Part shown: positions 18,965 through 27,017 of the stretch, in pieces
Numbering within the stretch: position 1 is the first letter of the stretch
How the letters are laid out: the number at the start of each line of letters is the position of its first letter
Source of the DNA: Streptomyces sp. NRRL F-525
Lineage (GTDB): Bacteria > Actinomycetota > Actinomycetes > Streptomycetales > Streptomycetaceae
Length of the DNA: 64,000 nt
Direction of reading: 5' to 3'
NCBI RefSeq assembly: GCF_000716605.1
Contig: NZ_JNXE01000008.1
Span: 1-64,000 of the forward strand
Notes under the pieces: model-generated
Seen by the model: only the letters and a program-made list of their open reading frames with translations
What the model was told of the DNA's origin: nothing
The model's database searches: none
Made by a program: the position numbers and the translations under genes

Positions 18965-20062
18965 ATGGCCGCAGCGAAGCCGCAGCGCAGTCTCTCGGTG
19001 CTGACCTGGCTGCCCGCCGCGGTGATGGCGGTGGTCGCGGTCGGCGACCTCGTCACCGGGCCGGGCCTCGGCTTCCTCCCGTTGGCCTCCCTCGGCCCGG
19101 CCTTCGCCGGCCTGGTCGGCGGCTGGCGCCGTACCGCGTGGTTCGGCGCGGCGGCCCTCGCCCTGTGCGTCGGACTCGGGCTCTACGACGGCCTGTTCCA
19201 GGAGCGCCGGGGCTTCCTGGCGATGGTGTCGGTGGTGGGCGTGACCGGCGCGGGCATCGCCGCTGCCGTGATGCGCGGCCGCCGCGAGGCCGAACTCGCC
19301 AGCGTGCGCTCCATCGCGGAGGTCGCGCAGCGGGTTCTGCTACGGCCCGTGCCGTTGACCGCCGGACCTCTCCAGGCGGCGGTGTCGTACACCTCGGCCG
19401 TCGCGGAGGCCCGTATCGGCGGCGACCTGTACGAGGTGGTCGCCTCCCCGCACGGCGTGCGGGTCATCGTCGGCGATGTGCAGGGCAAGGGCCTGGCCGC
19501 CGTGGAGACGGCCGCCGTGGTGCTCGGCGCGTTCCGCGAGGCCGCGCACGACGAACCCGACCTCGTCGGACTCGGCGAACGCTTGGAGCGCAGCGTCTCC
19601 CGGGTGCTGTCCGACGAGAAGTTCGTGACGGCCGTCCTCGCCGAGATCGGCACGGACCACGAGGTGCTCTTCCTCAACTACGGCCACCCGCCCCCGATGG
19701 TCGTACGGCGCAACGGCACCGCCGACTTCCCCGTCCCGCCCTCCTACGCCCCGCCGCTCGGCCTGGGCGGCGCGCAGGGCAGCGAGAGCCCGAAGCCGTT
19801 CTCCGTGCGCTTCGCGCCGGGTGAGCAACTGCTGCTGTACACCGACGGCGTCACCGAGGCCCGCGACGGCCACGGCACGTTCTATCCGCTGGGCGAGCGG
19901 GCGCATCTGCTGAAGGAGCCCGACGCGCAGAGCGCGCTGGACTCCCTGCGCGAGGACCTGGTCCGGCACACGGCGGGCCCGCTCCACGACGACGCGGCGA
20001 TGCTCCTGCTGCGCTACCACGGCCATGCGGATACGACGGGGGACGAGCCGCCCGTCCGGTGA
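18965..20062 (+). CDS. Membrane-bound PP2C (SpoIIE/RsbU-type) serine phosphatase
   Basis: 365 residues from ATG 18965, with GGAG 6 bases upstream. Residues 1 to about 110 contain three or four membrane helices. The PP2C/SpoIIE domain follows from about 125: ARIGGDLYEVV, VIVGDVQGKGLAAVETAA and LLLYTDGVTEARDG carry the metal-binding aspartates, and LHDDAAMLLLRY ends the domain. It should dephosphorylate an anti-anti-sigma (STAS) protein in response to a membrane-sensed signal. The divergent RsbW-like kinase is the likely opposing enzyme. Confidence 0.88.
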   Translation: MAAAKPQRSLSVLTWLPAAVMAVVAVGDLVTGPGLGFLPLASLGPAFAGLVGGWRRTAWFGAAALALCVGLGLYDGLFQERRGFLAMVSVVGVTGAGIAAAVMRGRREAELASVRSIAEVAQRVLLRPVPLTAGPLQAAVSYTSAVAEARIGGDLYEVVASPHGVRVIVGDVQGKGLAAVETAAVVLGAFREAAHDEPDLVGLGERLERSVSRVLSDEKFVTAVLAEIGTDHEVLFLNYGHPPPMVVRRNGTADFPVPPSYAPPLGLGGAQGSESPKPFSVRFAPGEQLLLYTDGVTEARDGHGTFYPLGERAHLLKEPDAQSALDSLREDLVRHTAGPLHDDAAMLLLRYHGHADTTGDEPPVR

Positions 20063-20100
20063 ACACGGGAGGTCAGAGGCGGCCGCAGCCTTCGGCCCAC

Positions 20101-20124
20101 TTGCTTGTTTCGTCAATCAAGTAA
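20101..20124. promoter_or_regulatory. Candidate MarR operator upstream of the MarR-LLM operon
   Basis: TTGCTTGTTT-CGTC-AATCAAGTAA is an imperfect inverted repeat (8 of 10 arm positions pair) ending 9 bases before the MarR ATG. It is AT-rich for this genome and could include the promoter -10 region, so binding would give autoregulation. Confidence 0.6.
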
Positions 20125-20133
20125 ACTGGTGGC

Positions 20134-20589
20134 ATGACCACGCCCGAGCAGCCACTGCGCCCCATGAGCCCGCACGAGGAGGAGCTGGTGCGCGAACTCG
20201 CCCGGGTGATGCTGGTGCTGCCCCGGGCCGTAGACGCCGACATGATGCGCGAGCAGCGTCTGCCGCTGACCGAGTACACGACCCTCATGCACCTCTCCGA
20301 GGCCGCCGACCGGCGCATGCGCATGAGCGAGCTGGCGAACGTCTGCAACCTCTCGCTGAGCGGCATGACCCGCATCGTCACCCGCCTGGAGACCCAGCGA
20401 CTGGTCGGCCGGGAGCGGTGCGTCGAGGACGCCCGCGGCTGGAACGCCGTCCTCACCGACCAGGGCCTCGCCCGCCTCCAGGAGGCCTGGCCCGCCCATC
20501 TGTCCAGCGTCCGGCGCCATGTCCTCGACCACGTCGACGCCGCCGACCTGACCCGGCTCCTCGGCGTGATGCGCCGTATCGCCACCTGA
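20134..20589 (+). CDS. MarR-family transcriptional regulator
   Basis: 151 residues from ATG 20134. The winged helix-turn-helix lies at about residues 45-110 (MRMSELANVCNLSLSGMTRIVTRLETQRLVGRERC). It precedes an LLM-class flavin oxidoreductase by 28 bases on the same strand, and an AT-rich palindrome overlaps its promoter. The likely role is an autorepressor of this two-gene operon, released by a small aromatic or oxidised compound. The ligand is unknown. Confidence 0.9.
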   Translation: MTTPEQPLRPMSPHEEELVRELARVMLVLPRAVDADMMREQRLPLTEYTTLMHLSEAADRRMRMSELANVCNLSLSGMTRIVTRLETQRLVGRERCVEDARGWNAVLTDQGLARLQEAWPAHLSSVRRHVLDHVDAADLTRLLGVMRRIAT

Positions 20590-20617
20590 CCCACCGAGCA
20601 GACCCAAGGAGCATGAG

Positions 20618-21670
20618 ATGAGCACCCCGACCACCCCCTTCGACATCACGCTCGGCCTGGACACCTTCGGTGACGTCACGAACGACACCGCGGGCAAGCC
20701 GCTGACCCACGGCCAGGCCATCCGCCGCCTCGTCGAGGAAGGCGTCCTCGCCGACCAGGTCGGCGTCGACCACTTCGGCATCGGCGAGCACCACACCGAG
20801 GCGATGCCCCTGTCGGCCGCCGACGTCGTCCTCGCGGCCATCGCCGCGCGCACCGAGCGCATCCACCTCAACTCGGCCGTGACCGTGATCAGTTCGGACG
20901 ACCCCGTCCGCGTCTTCCAGCGCTACGCCACCCTCGACGGCGTCTCCGCGGGCCGCGCCGAAGTCATCCTCGGCAGAGGATCGAGCACCGAGTCGTTCCC
21001 GCTCTTCGGCTACGACCTGAACGACTACGAGGAGCTCTTCGAGGAGAAGGTCGCCCTCTTCGCCGAACTGCTCAAGGAGAAGCCCGTCACCTGGTCCGGA
21101 AACACCCGTGCCGCCCTCGACGGCGTCTCCGTCTACCCGCACAGCGAGACGGGCTCGATCCCCACCTGGATCGGCGTCGGCGGCAGCCCCCAGTCGGTCG
21201 TCCGCACCGCCCAGTACGGGTTCTCCCTGATGCTGGCGATCATCGGCGGCGACGTGGCCCGCTTCGCCCCGTTCTCCGAACTGTTCCGGCGGGCACTGAC
21301 GGAGTTCGGTCACCCCGCGCGACCCATCGGTGTGCACGCGCCCGGCCATGTCGCCGCCACCGACGAACAGGCGGTGGAGGAGTTCGTGCCGGCCTTCCAG
21401 CAGCTGATCGCCAGCGTGGCGCGCGAACGCGGCTTCCGCACCCCGACCCGCGAGAGCCTCATGCGGGACGTCGGCCCCGGCGGCGCCCTGCACGTCGGAT
21501 CGCCCGAGACCGTGGCCCGCAAGATCGCGACCACCCTGAAGACCCTCGACGCGACCCGCTTCAACCTGAAGTACGGCATCACCGGCATGCCCCACGACGC
21601 CCTCATGACCAACATCGAGCTCTACGGCACGAAGGTCGCGCCCCTGGTGCGCGAGATGATGCAGGACTGA
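20618..21670 (+). CDS. LLM-class (luciferase-like) flavin oxidoreductase
   Basis: 350 residues from ATG 20618, with AAGGAG upstream. It has the bacterial-luciferase barrel features: GEHHTEAMPLSAADVVLAAIAARTERI (residues about 48-75), then VTVISSDDPVRVFQRYATLDGVSAGRAEVILGRGS, the FMN-contact region. Sequence flavour is that of the stand-alone 350-residue LLM proteins of uncertain function (FMNH2 or F420 dependent). It is co-transcribed with the MarR gene. A terminator hairpin follows at 21679-21699. Confidence 0.88.
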   Translation: MSTPTTPFDITLGLDTFGDVTNDTAGKPLTHGQAIRRLVEEGVLADQVGVDHFGIGEHHTEAMPLSAADVVLAAIAARTERIHLNSAVTVISSDDPVRVFQRYATLDGVSAGRAEVILGRGSSTESFPLFGYDLNDYEELFEEKVALFAELLKEKPVTWSGNTRAALDGVSVYPHSETGSIPTWIGVGGSPQSVVRTAQYGFSLMLAIIGGDVARFAPFSELFRRALTEFGHPARPIGVHAPGHVAATDEQAVEEFVPAFQQLIASVARERGFRTPTRESLMRDVGPGGALHVGSPETVARKIATTLKTLDATRFNLKYGITGMPHDALMTNIELYGTKVAPLVREMMQD

Positions 21671-21678
21671 CGCGATGC

Positions 21679-21699
21679 CGCCGCCCGGGGGAGGCGGCG
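21679..21699. terminator. Terminator hairpin between convergent LLM and chitinase genes
   Basis: A perfect 7-bp GC stem CGCCGCC / GGCGGCG with a 7-base loop sits 9 bases after the LLM stop and 21 bases from the chitinase stop. It probably acts in both directions. Confidence 0.65.
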
Positions 21700-21719
21700 A
21701 CACGCAGTCCGCCGAACCG

Positions 21720-22784
21720 CTAGTGGTGATAGCCGAAGTCGCGCGTGAACGACTTGAAGGTGTGGCTGAAGTACCAGGTGTCCTGCGCGATCCCGGAGCA
21801 GTTGTTGGCGCCCCCGGTGCCCACGCAATTGCCGTTGTCGCGCTGAAGTGCCCAGAACGAGAGGGTGTTGATGCCCCGGGCGACGGCCCACTTCTTCACC
21901 GTAACCGCGTTCTGCGTGGTGAAGGTCTCCGCCGGACCGAAGTCGTCGATGCCGGGCATCTCGGTGACGCCGATCGTCTTCCACAGCTTCGCCGGGTTCT
22001 TCTTCGGGTAGAGCGCGGCGAGTTGGGAGTGCAGGCCGGTCGCGGCGGTCTTGGTGTCCTCCGCCATGTCGTGGGTGGCGCCGTCGTAGTAGTCGAACGT
22101 CATGATGTTGACGACGTCCACGCGCGCGCCGTTGTCGACCGCGTTCTGCAGCAGGGCGACGCCGTTGGGCGCGAGACCGGTGGTCGTCGTCGGCAGCGTG
22201 TAGGAGAACTCCACGCTGCGGCCGGTGCGTTGGGCCCAGCGCTGCACCTTCGCGATCGCCTTGTTGCGGCGGTCGATACCGGCCGTGTTGTTGATGGAGT
22301 CGGCCTCGATGTCGAGGTCGATCCGGCTCACCCCGTAGGTCGTGACCAGGCTCTCGTAGACCTTGGCGATGGCGTCGACATCGGTGCAGCTGTCGGCCAG
22401 TTCGGTGTTGGTGGTGTCCGCGCTGTAGCCGCCGAACGACGGGATGACGTTGCCGCCGCGCGCCTGGATCGTGGCGATGTCCTCGCCGAAGGTCGACTTG
22501 GAGATCGGCTGGGCGGGCAGACCGTTCCAGTACGCCGTGCACGAACCGGCCGCCTCGGTCTGCAGGAAGGCCATCGTGAGGTACTTGTTCCCGGACGCGG
22601 CGGCGAGCGCCGCCGGACTCTCACCGGTCCACGCCTCGAAGTACGGCGCGGCCACATGGTCCGGCATGGGCGGCACGCGGTGCGTCGCACTCGCGTCACC
22701 CCCGCCGAGCCCGACAAGCCCCGCGGACAAGGCGGTTACGGCCGCGCAGGACAGCGACGCGCGAAGAGGCCCAGGTCGTCTCAT
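21720..22784 (-). CDS. Secreted GH18 chitinase
   Basis: 354 residues from ATG 22784, which has GGAG 5 bases upstream; ATG 22796 is in frame but lacks a ribosome site. The signal peptide runs to about residue 33 (GGDASA). The GH18 catalytic motif reads SRIDLDIEAD, keeping the D-x-D-x-E core with Glu as acid. NVIPSFGGYSAD and NIMTFDYYDG are the other barrel signatures. There is no separate chitin-binding or FnIII domain. It should hydrolyse chitin or chitooligosaccharides outside the cell. Its promoter carries a DasR-like site within the -35/-10 spacer, so N-acetylglucosamine control is expected. Confidence 0.9.
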   Translation of the reverse strand: MRRPGPLRASLSCAAVTALSAGLVGLGGGDASATHRVPPMPDHVAAPYFEAWTGESPAALAAASGNKYLTMAFLQTEAAGSCTAYWNGLPAQPISKSTFGEDIATIQARGGNVIPSFGGYSADTTNTELADSCTDVDAIAKVYESLVTTYGVSRIDLDIEADSINNTAGIDRRNKAIAKVQRWAQRTGRSVEFSYTLPTTTTGLAPNGVALLQNAVDNGARVDVVNIMTFDYYDGATHDMAEDTKTAATGLHSQLAALYPKKNPAKLWKTIGVTEMPGIDDFGPAETFTTQNAVTVKKWAVARGINTLSFWALQRDNGNCVGTGGANNCSGIAQDTWYFSHTFKSFTRDFGYHH

Positions 22785-22840
22785 TGACGCTCCCATGCTG
22801 AGAGGAGAGAAGCCGCCCCTGACCGGGACGAACAGCGACC

Positions 22841-22869
22841 ATATTTGGACTAGACCAATCCCCTGTCAA
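22841..22869 (-). promoter_or_regulatory. Chitinase promoter: TTGACA-17-AAATAT
   Basis: Reading the minus strand, TTGACA (22869-22864) is followed by 17 bases and AAATAT (22846-22841), an unusually good vegetative promoter, about 57 bases upstream of the chitinase start. The spacer contains the DasR-like element, so repressor and RNA polymerase would compete. Confidence 0.7.
22844..22858. promoter_or_regulatory. DasR-responsive element (dre)-like site
   Basis: The core TGGACTAGACCA (22846-22857) differs at one position from the TGGTCTAGACCA core known for DasR sites of Streptomyces chitinase and GlcNAc genes. It lies inside the chitinase promoter spacer. Confidence 0.7.
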
Positions 22870-22951
22870 GGCTCTTGACGGTGAACTGACCGTGCCGGTG
22901 CGGGAATTCGGTGCGGGTGTCCGGGGCCGGGGCTGTCCGGTGGATCCACGG

Positions 22952-23728
22952 TCACCGGGCTTGTCGGTGAGTTCGAGGGCTACGTTGAGGATGGGTGACG
23001 ACGGTCGCCAGGTCCGTCCCAACTCGGAGCAGTCCTACGGTCCGTTGCGCGATCTGGTCGAGGCGTGCGGCCAGGACGCGCTGGGCCTCCTCCGCGCCGT
23101 CGAGTCGATGCAGGGACCCCACGATCTCGCGCACCGCCGGAATGCCGTAACCGGTGTTGCGGAGGGCCGCGACGATGCGGGCCGTCCGGATGGCGGAGAC
23201 GTCGTAGCGCCGGGCCTGGAGGGAGGTCACCCGCTCGGGGGTGACGAGTCCCTCCTGTTCCCAGAAGCGCAGGGTCGAAGGGCGCACGCCGAGTGCTCTG
23301 GAGAGTTCGGTGATCGTCATCGCGTCGCTATCCCGCTCGGCGTCTTGCTCGAACTCCGGTGTGTCCGCCTCGGCCTGGATCGCGCGCAACGCCTGTCGGG
23401 CGAGCAGGGCCTCCTCGCGTTCCTGTGCGAGCCGCACATGGACCTCGTTGATCGCCGAGGCCGCTTCCGTGATCGTGCCCGTGCGCAGCTCCGCGAGCAA
23501 CTGCCGTGCTACGACAGGGCCTACGGCACCCGCGAGGCCTCGATAGGCGCGAAGGGCGTGGACGTGCAGCGGTGCGTAGGAGCGGTATCCGTTGCTCGAC
23601 CGGGCCGCCGGAGGAATGACACCCAGCCGCTCCAGGTCCCGCACCTGTTGCACCGAGTACCCCGACTCCCGCGCGACCTCGGCGGTCCTGAGCGGCGCCC
23701 GTCGCGGACCGCTCTCCGGCTCACTCAT
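22952..23728 (-). CDS. MerR-type regulator with two helix-turn-helix domains
   Basis: 258 residues from ATG 23728; an in-frame GTG at 23749 is possible. The first MerR winged helix is at about residues 15-80 (RTAEVARESGYSVQQVRDLERLGVIPPAARSSNGYRSY). A charged linker helix (about 85-130, RLAQEREEALLARQAL) follows. A second MerR winged helix is at about 137-200 (MTITELSRALGVRPSTLRFWEQEGLVTPERVTSLQARRYD). Most MerR proteins have one such domain and dimerise through a coiled coil. Two in one chain suggests a monomer with dimer-like DNA binding, or recognition of two different half-sites. No metal-binding cysteines are visible. It is divergent from the DUF6194-like gene. Confidence 0.85.
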   Translation of the reverse strand: MSEPESGPRRAPLRTAEVARESGYSVQQVRDLERLGVIPPAARSSNGYRSYAPLHVHALRAYRGLAGAVGPVVARQLLAELRTGTITEAASAINEVHVRLAQEREEALLARQALRAIQAEADTPEFEQDAERDSDAMTITELSRALGVRPSTLRFWEQEGLVTPERVTSLQARRYDVSAIRTARIVAALRNTGYGIPAVREIVGSLHRLDGAEEAQRVLAARLDQIAQRTVGLLRVGTDLATVVTHPQRSPRTHRQAR

Positions 23729-23769
23729 CGTCCAACCCCACATAGGCACTTGAAGGTCATGCTTGAACC

Positions 23770-24228
23770 ATGAGTATGGAACAGATCATCGCGACCGTCC
23801 GAGACTTCACCGGCGCGCTCGTGCTCGTACCGGAACCGGGCGGCGACTTTCCCGAACTCGCCTGGGGAGACGCCTTCTTCTACTACGCCCCCGAGGGCCA
23901 ACTGCCGCGTAACGTTCAGCCGTACGGCACCGTCGTCACCAAGAACTACCCCGCCGACACCTCGTCCGGCCTTGACCCTGCGGAGCGTTGGCGCGTGAAC
24001 ATCCACGTCGGCCGTACGGCGTTCCGCGAACTCACGGGGGAGCCGCGCCGTCTCTACCTGCCCGACGACTACACCCTCACCGACACCGTGCTGCCGCATC
24101 CGGTGTACGGAGCGCTCGGCTGGATCTGCGTCGTCAACCCCGGTGAGAAGACAGGGGAGTTGGTCGTGCAGCTGTTGCGCGGCGCGCATGACGACGCCCG
24201 TGCCAGGTTCGCGCGGCGCACCCCCTGA
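23770..24228 (+). CDS. DUF6194-like protein of unknown function
   Basis: 152 residues from ATG 23770; the in-frame ATG at 23776 is equally possible. It is a compact soluble protein without signal or membrane segments. Notable stretches are WGDAFFYYAPEG, QPYGTVVTKNYPAD, WRVNIHVGRTAFREL and HPVYGALGWICVVNPG. I recognise the family only as a conserved actinobacterial domain of unknown function. It is divergent from the double-MerR regulator with a 41-base gap, so the two almost certainly share control. A role in ligand sequestration is possible but not shown. Confidence 0.75.
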   Translation: MSMEQIIATVRDFTGALVLVPEPGGDFPELAWGDAFFYYAPEGQLPRNVQPYGTVVTKNYPADTSSGLDPAERWRVNIHVGRTAFRELTGEPRRLYLPDDYTLTDTVLPHPVYGALGWICVVNPGEKTGELVVQLLRGAHDDARARFARRTP

Positions 24229-24372
24229 ACCCTCCCCCCCGTGAACCTCCGTGCCCCTACGGGCAGTTGGAGTGGAACTCCGGCGGGAATCATTGCCCCA
24301 AAGGACCTGGTGGGGGCATCCGGCCCGCAGTTAGACAGCGATGATCGCGATGTCAGACCAGGAAGTGAGCAC

Positions 24373-25464
24373 GTGCACGCCCGAGACGAAGTCCGCCCGA
24401 AGGATGCCGCAGCCCGGCGTACCTCGGTGAGCGCCCCCGCAGCCAATACCGTCAACACCGCTACGCCTTCACGCGAGTTGCTGTCGCTCCAGGGCAAGGC
24501 GGGCAACGCCGGGGTCGTGCGGATGCTCGGCGAAGGGGGCCACTCCTGGGCCGGGCGGGCGGCCGATCCCGCTCCGGCCGTGCAGCGGGCGGTGGTTCAG
24601 CGGAGCAAGCTGTCGCACGGGAACATCTCGTTCACCAATGTGTCCCTCAAGTACCCGGAATCGCAGGGGAAGGCCACGCGGATTCTGGAACTCCTGGCCT
24701 CCAACAGCAAGGTCACGTCCTTTCTGGGCGACCGGACGTGCCGGATCACGCTGGAGAAGCGGACGACGGAGACGCCGGCGAACGTGGTCGACAAGGGGGC
24801 CGAGGGCGTCTTCGTCACGCTGGCCTCCTACTACCTGGAGAACTACGACATCGGCTACATCGTGGGCATGCTGTGCCATGAGTTCGGGATGCATCCGATG
24901 GCGCAGGCCGCTCCCAACATGACCGAGGAGGAGGAGAACTTCCGGGGCATGCCGTACCCGGTGCCGGGACTTGAGGGGAAGGACGTTCCCGACGGGTTCG
25001 CGTCGATGAACTCCGGCACCGCCCAGCAGGCCGACCACGTGCTCGGCGTCATCCCCGGGAGCCCGCGGTACACCGTGTACCGCGACGTCACCCTGGAGAT
25101 GGCGGACCTGTTGCTGCGGGACGTGCACAACAAGGAGGACGGTGCCCGGGAGCAGGACGTCACCGACCTGATCGACTGCTTCCTCATGGACGTCGCGTCG
25201 ATCGCCGCGACGAACGACAACCGTATGCGCGGCATGCCGCTCCTGGGCAACGGCGAGGGCGAGTCGATCCGCAAGGACATCGCGGCGGTCTACAACGCCT
25301 ACAAGGCCCGCCTCTCCCAGGACCTGCCCCTGGAGCGTCAGCCGATCAAGCCCCTGTTCCCGCCGGAGAAGACCCCGGCAGCCGTCAAGGCCGACTTCAA
25401 CACGCTCCTCAAGCGCATCGCCACGGGCAAGATGTGGGCCTGGAGCATCGACAACAGCACGTGA
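24373..25464 (+). CDS. Putative exported effector: LQxxAGN motif protein with HExxxH centre
   Basis: 363 residues from GTG 24373; AGGAAG lies 7 bases upstream, whereas the open frame begins 132 bases earlier without a site. Residues 36-52 (LLSLQGKAGNAGVVRML) match the leader motif seen in many actinobacterial proteins that carry DUF4157/eCIS-core or toxin domains. A spacer with two VQR repeats (PAVQRAVVQR) follows. The rest is a globular domain with LCHEFGMHPMAQ: His169-Glu170 and His174 could bind zinc, but the spacing is HExxxH rather than HExxH. There is no classical signal peptide. I infer a cargo-type metalloprotease-like or inactive protease-like effector. No eCIS structural gene and no obvious immunity gene is in the window. 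Confidence 0.55.
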   Translation: MHARDEVRPKDAAARRTSVSAPAANTVNTATPSRELLSLQGKAGNAGVVRMLGEGGHSWAGRAADPAPAVQRAVVQRSKLSHGNISFTNVSLKYPESQGKATRILELLASNSKVTSFLGDRTCRITLEKRTTETPANVVDKGAEGVFVTLASYYLENYDIGYIVGMLCHEFGMHPMAQAAPNMTEEEENFRGMPYPVPGLEGKDVPDGFASMNSGTAQQADHVLGVIPGSPRYTVYRDVTLEMADLLLRDVHNKEDGAREQDVTDLIDCFLMDVASIAATNDNRMRGMPLLGNGEGESIRKDIAAVYNAYKARLSQDLPLERQPIKPLFPPEKTPAAVKADFNTLLKRIATGKMWAWSIDNST

Positions 25465-25543
25465 GGACGGCGTCGGCCGGAGGGTGGCGCGCACCGGATT
25501 TTCACGGTCCGGGGTGTCCGGGGTATCGGACATCGCGCATGCC

Positions 25544-25562
25544 CACTGTTACGATTCAGTGG
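25544..25562. promoter_or_regulatory. LacI-type operator, copy 1 (upstream of lacI gene)
   Basis: CACTGTTACGATTCAGTGG sits 74 bases upstream of the regulator's ATG and is part of a CCACTG-8-CAGTGG inverted repeat (25543-25562). It matches copy 2 at 26824-26842 at 15 of 19 positions and has the central CG typical of LacI family sites. Confidence 0.65.
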
Positions 25563-25636
25563 AGTCCGCTGCTCAGTCGACGCCCAGCGATCCCTCCGCA
25601 ATCAGGACTGCCCGAGACCTTCCCCAGGAGACTCCC

Positions 25637-26632
25637 ATGGCGCGCAGGACCGGCCGCGTGACGGCGACCGACGTCGCCAAGGAGGCGGGGGTCTCGCAGA
25701 CCACGGTCAGTTATGTGCTGAACGACGTGTCGCACCAGAAGATCTCCGACCAGACCCGCCGCAAGGTACTCGACGCGGTGGCGAAGCTGGGCTACGAACC
25801 GTCGGCCGCCGCACGCGCCCTGCGCCTGGGCCGCAGTGACCTGGTGCTGCTGTTCCTCCCGGACGTTCCCGTCGGCGGCACCCTGACCGCCCTGGTCGAA
25901 CTGCTCGGCGACGAACTGGAACGGCACGGCCTGAACCTCGTCACCCGGCGAGAGCGGCACGCCCCCCTCAAGTCGCTGTGGCGTGAGCTGATGCCGGCGG
26001 CCGTGATGACGGCCTTCGACGTCGGCGCCGACGACGTGGCCAGCATGCGCGCGGCCGGCATCCATGTGGTCAGCGCCGGGATGGGCCCCGCGGTCGCCCC
26101 GGGCGTCCTGACCGTCCCCCAGACCCTGATCGGCACCATGCAGGTCGAGCGGCTCGCGGCGACGGGACACACGCGCATCGGCTACGCCGCTCCCGGGGAC
26201 CCCCGGCTCCGGGACTTCCTGGACCTGCGGCTCGACGGCGCCCGTACCGCCTGCGCCGAGCGCGGACTTGAGCCCCCCGTCGTACTGGACGTACCCCTCG
26301 ACATCTCGGCGGCCGCGGCGGCGGCCGAGCAGTGGCACGCGGCCGCGCCCGCCGTCACGGGCGTGTGCGCCTACAACGACGAGACGGCTTTCGCCCTCCT
26401 CGCTGGGATGCGCCGGGTGGGCCTCGCCGCCCCCGGCGACCTGGCCGTGATCGGCGTCGACAACGACAAGTTGGCGCCCTTCGCGGTACCGCCGCTCACG
26501 ACGATCGACAACAACCTCGACGTCGCCGTGGGCCGTATCGCCCGCATGATCGTCAGCGGCGTGACCGGCCAGTCCCAGCCACCTGCACCCCAAGTGACCC
26601 CGCTGACGCTGGTGGTCCGCGAGTCCGCCTGA
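25637..26632 (+). CDS. LacI-family transcriptional regulator of the glycan operon
   Basis: 331 residues from ATG 25637, with AGGAG 6 bases upstream. The N-terminal LacI helix-turn-helix is clear (TATDVAKEAGVSQTTVSYVLND, residues about 8-29), followed by the hinge YEPSAAARALRLGRS. The sugar-binding core contains VTGVCAYNDETAFALLAGMRRVGLAAPGDLAVIGVDND, as in PurR/LacI homologues. It is the first gene before the binding-protein-dependent transporter and five glycoside hydrolases. A shared 19-bp palindrome in front of both itself and the transporter suggests autorepression and operon repression relieved by an imported sugar. Confidence 0.92.
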   Translation: MARRTGRVTATDVAKEAGVSQTTVSYVLNDVSHQKISDQTRRKVLDAVAKLGYEPSAAARALRLGRSDLVLLFLPDVPVGGTLTALVELLGDELERHGLNLVTRRERHAPLKSLWRELMPAAVMTAFDVGADDVASMRAAGIHVVSAGMGPAVAPGVLTVPQTLIGTMQVERLAATGHTRIGYAAPGDPRLRDFLDLRLDGARTACAERGLEPPVVLDVPLDISAAAAAAEQWHAAAPAVTGVCAYNDETAFALLAGMRRVGLAAPGDLAVIGVDNDKLAPFAVPPLTTIDNNLDVAVGRIARMIVSGVTGQSQPPAPQVTPLTLVVRESA

Positions 26633-26715
26633 CCCCGGCCGGTCTGATCAGGGCGTCTTCGACCGATTCCGGCGGAGGCGGTCTCCGCGTGTGTCATGAC
26701 TCCGGTTCCTCGCGT

Positions 26716-26738
26716 GCCACGGCTCCGCCGTCCGTGGC
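26716..26738 (+). terminator. Terminator hairpin after the lacI-type gene
   Basis: GCCACGG / CCGTGGC, 7-bp perfect arms with a 9-base loop, 83 bases after the regulator's stop and before the transporter promoter region. Confidence 0.5.
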
Positions 26739-26782
26739 CGTTCGTCCGGATTCCCCCTTTCCGAAAAGCTGTTGCACGGCTC

Positions 26783-26842
26783 TTGTGGTCCGCCAAGCGC
26801 GGGGCTACGTTACGCATACGTTTCACTTGTACGTATCAGTGG
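26783..26842 (+). promoter_or_regulatory. Promoter region of the glycan operon with LacI operator copy 2
   Basis: The operator CACTTGTACGTATCAGTGG is at 26824-26842. It overlaps a second symmetrical element ATACGT-9-ACGTAT (26816-26836). Upstream, TTGTGG (26783-26788) and TACGTT (26806-26811) are 17 bases apart and are a possible, weak promoter; the operator would then lie just downstream of the start site. The remaining leader to 27017 shows no other structure. Confidence 0.55.
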
Positions 26843-27017
26843 CTGATTTCGGACCCACCGAAAAACGGTGGACATATAGCCCCCTTCTGCCAGGAACGGC
26901 TGACCGCCAAGAACGGTCCAGGCCGCGTCAGGACCTGGTTTCCCACTCCCTCCGAGGCCCTTGAGGGCGGCTCGCCGTGCGATGCCGTCCGGTCAACCAC
27001 TCACCAGCGGAGCACCC

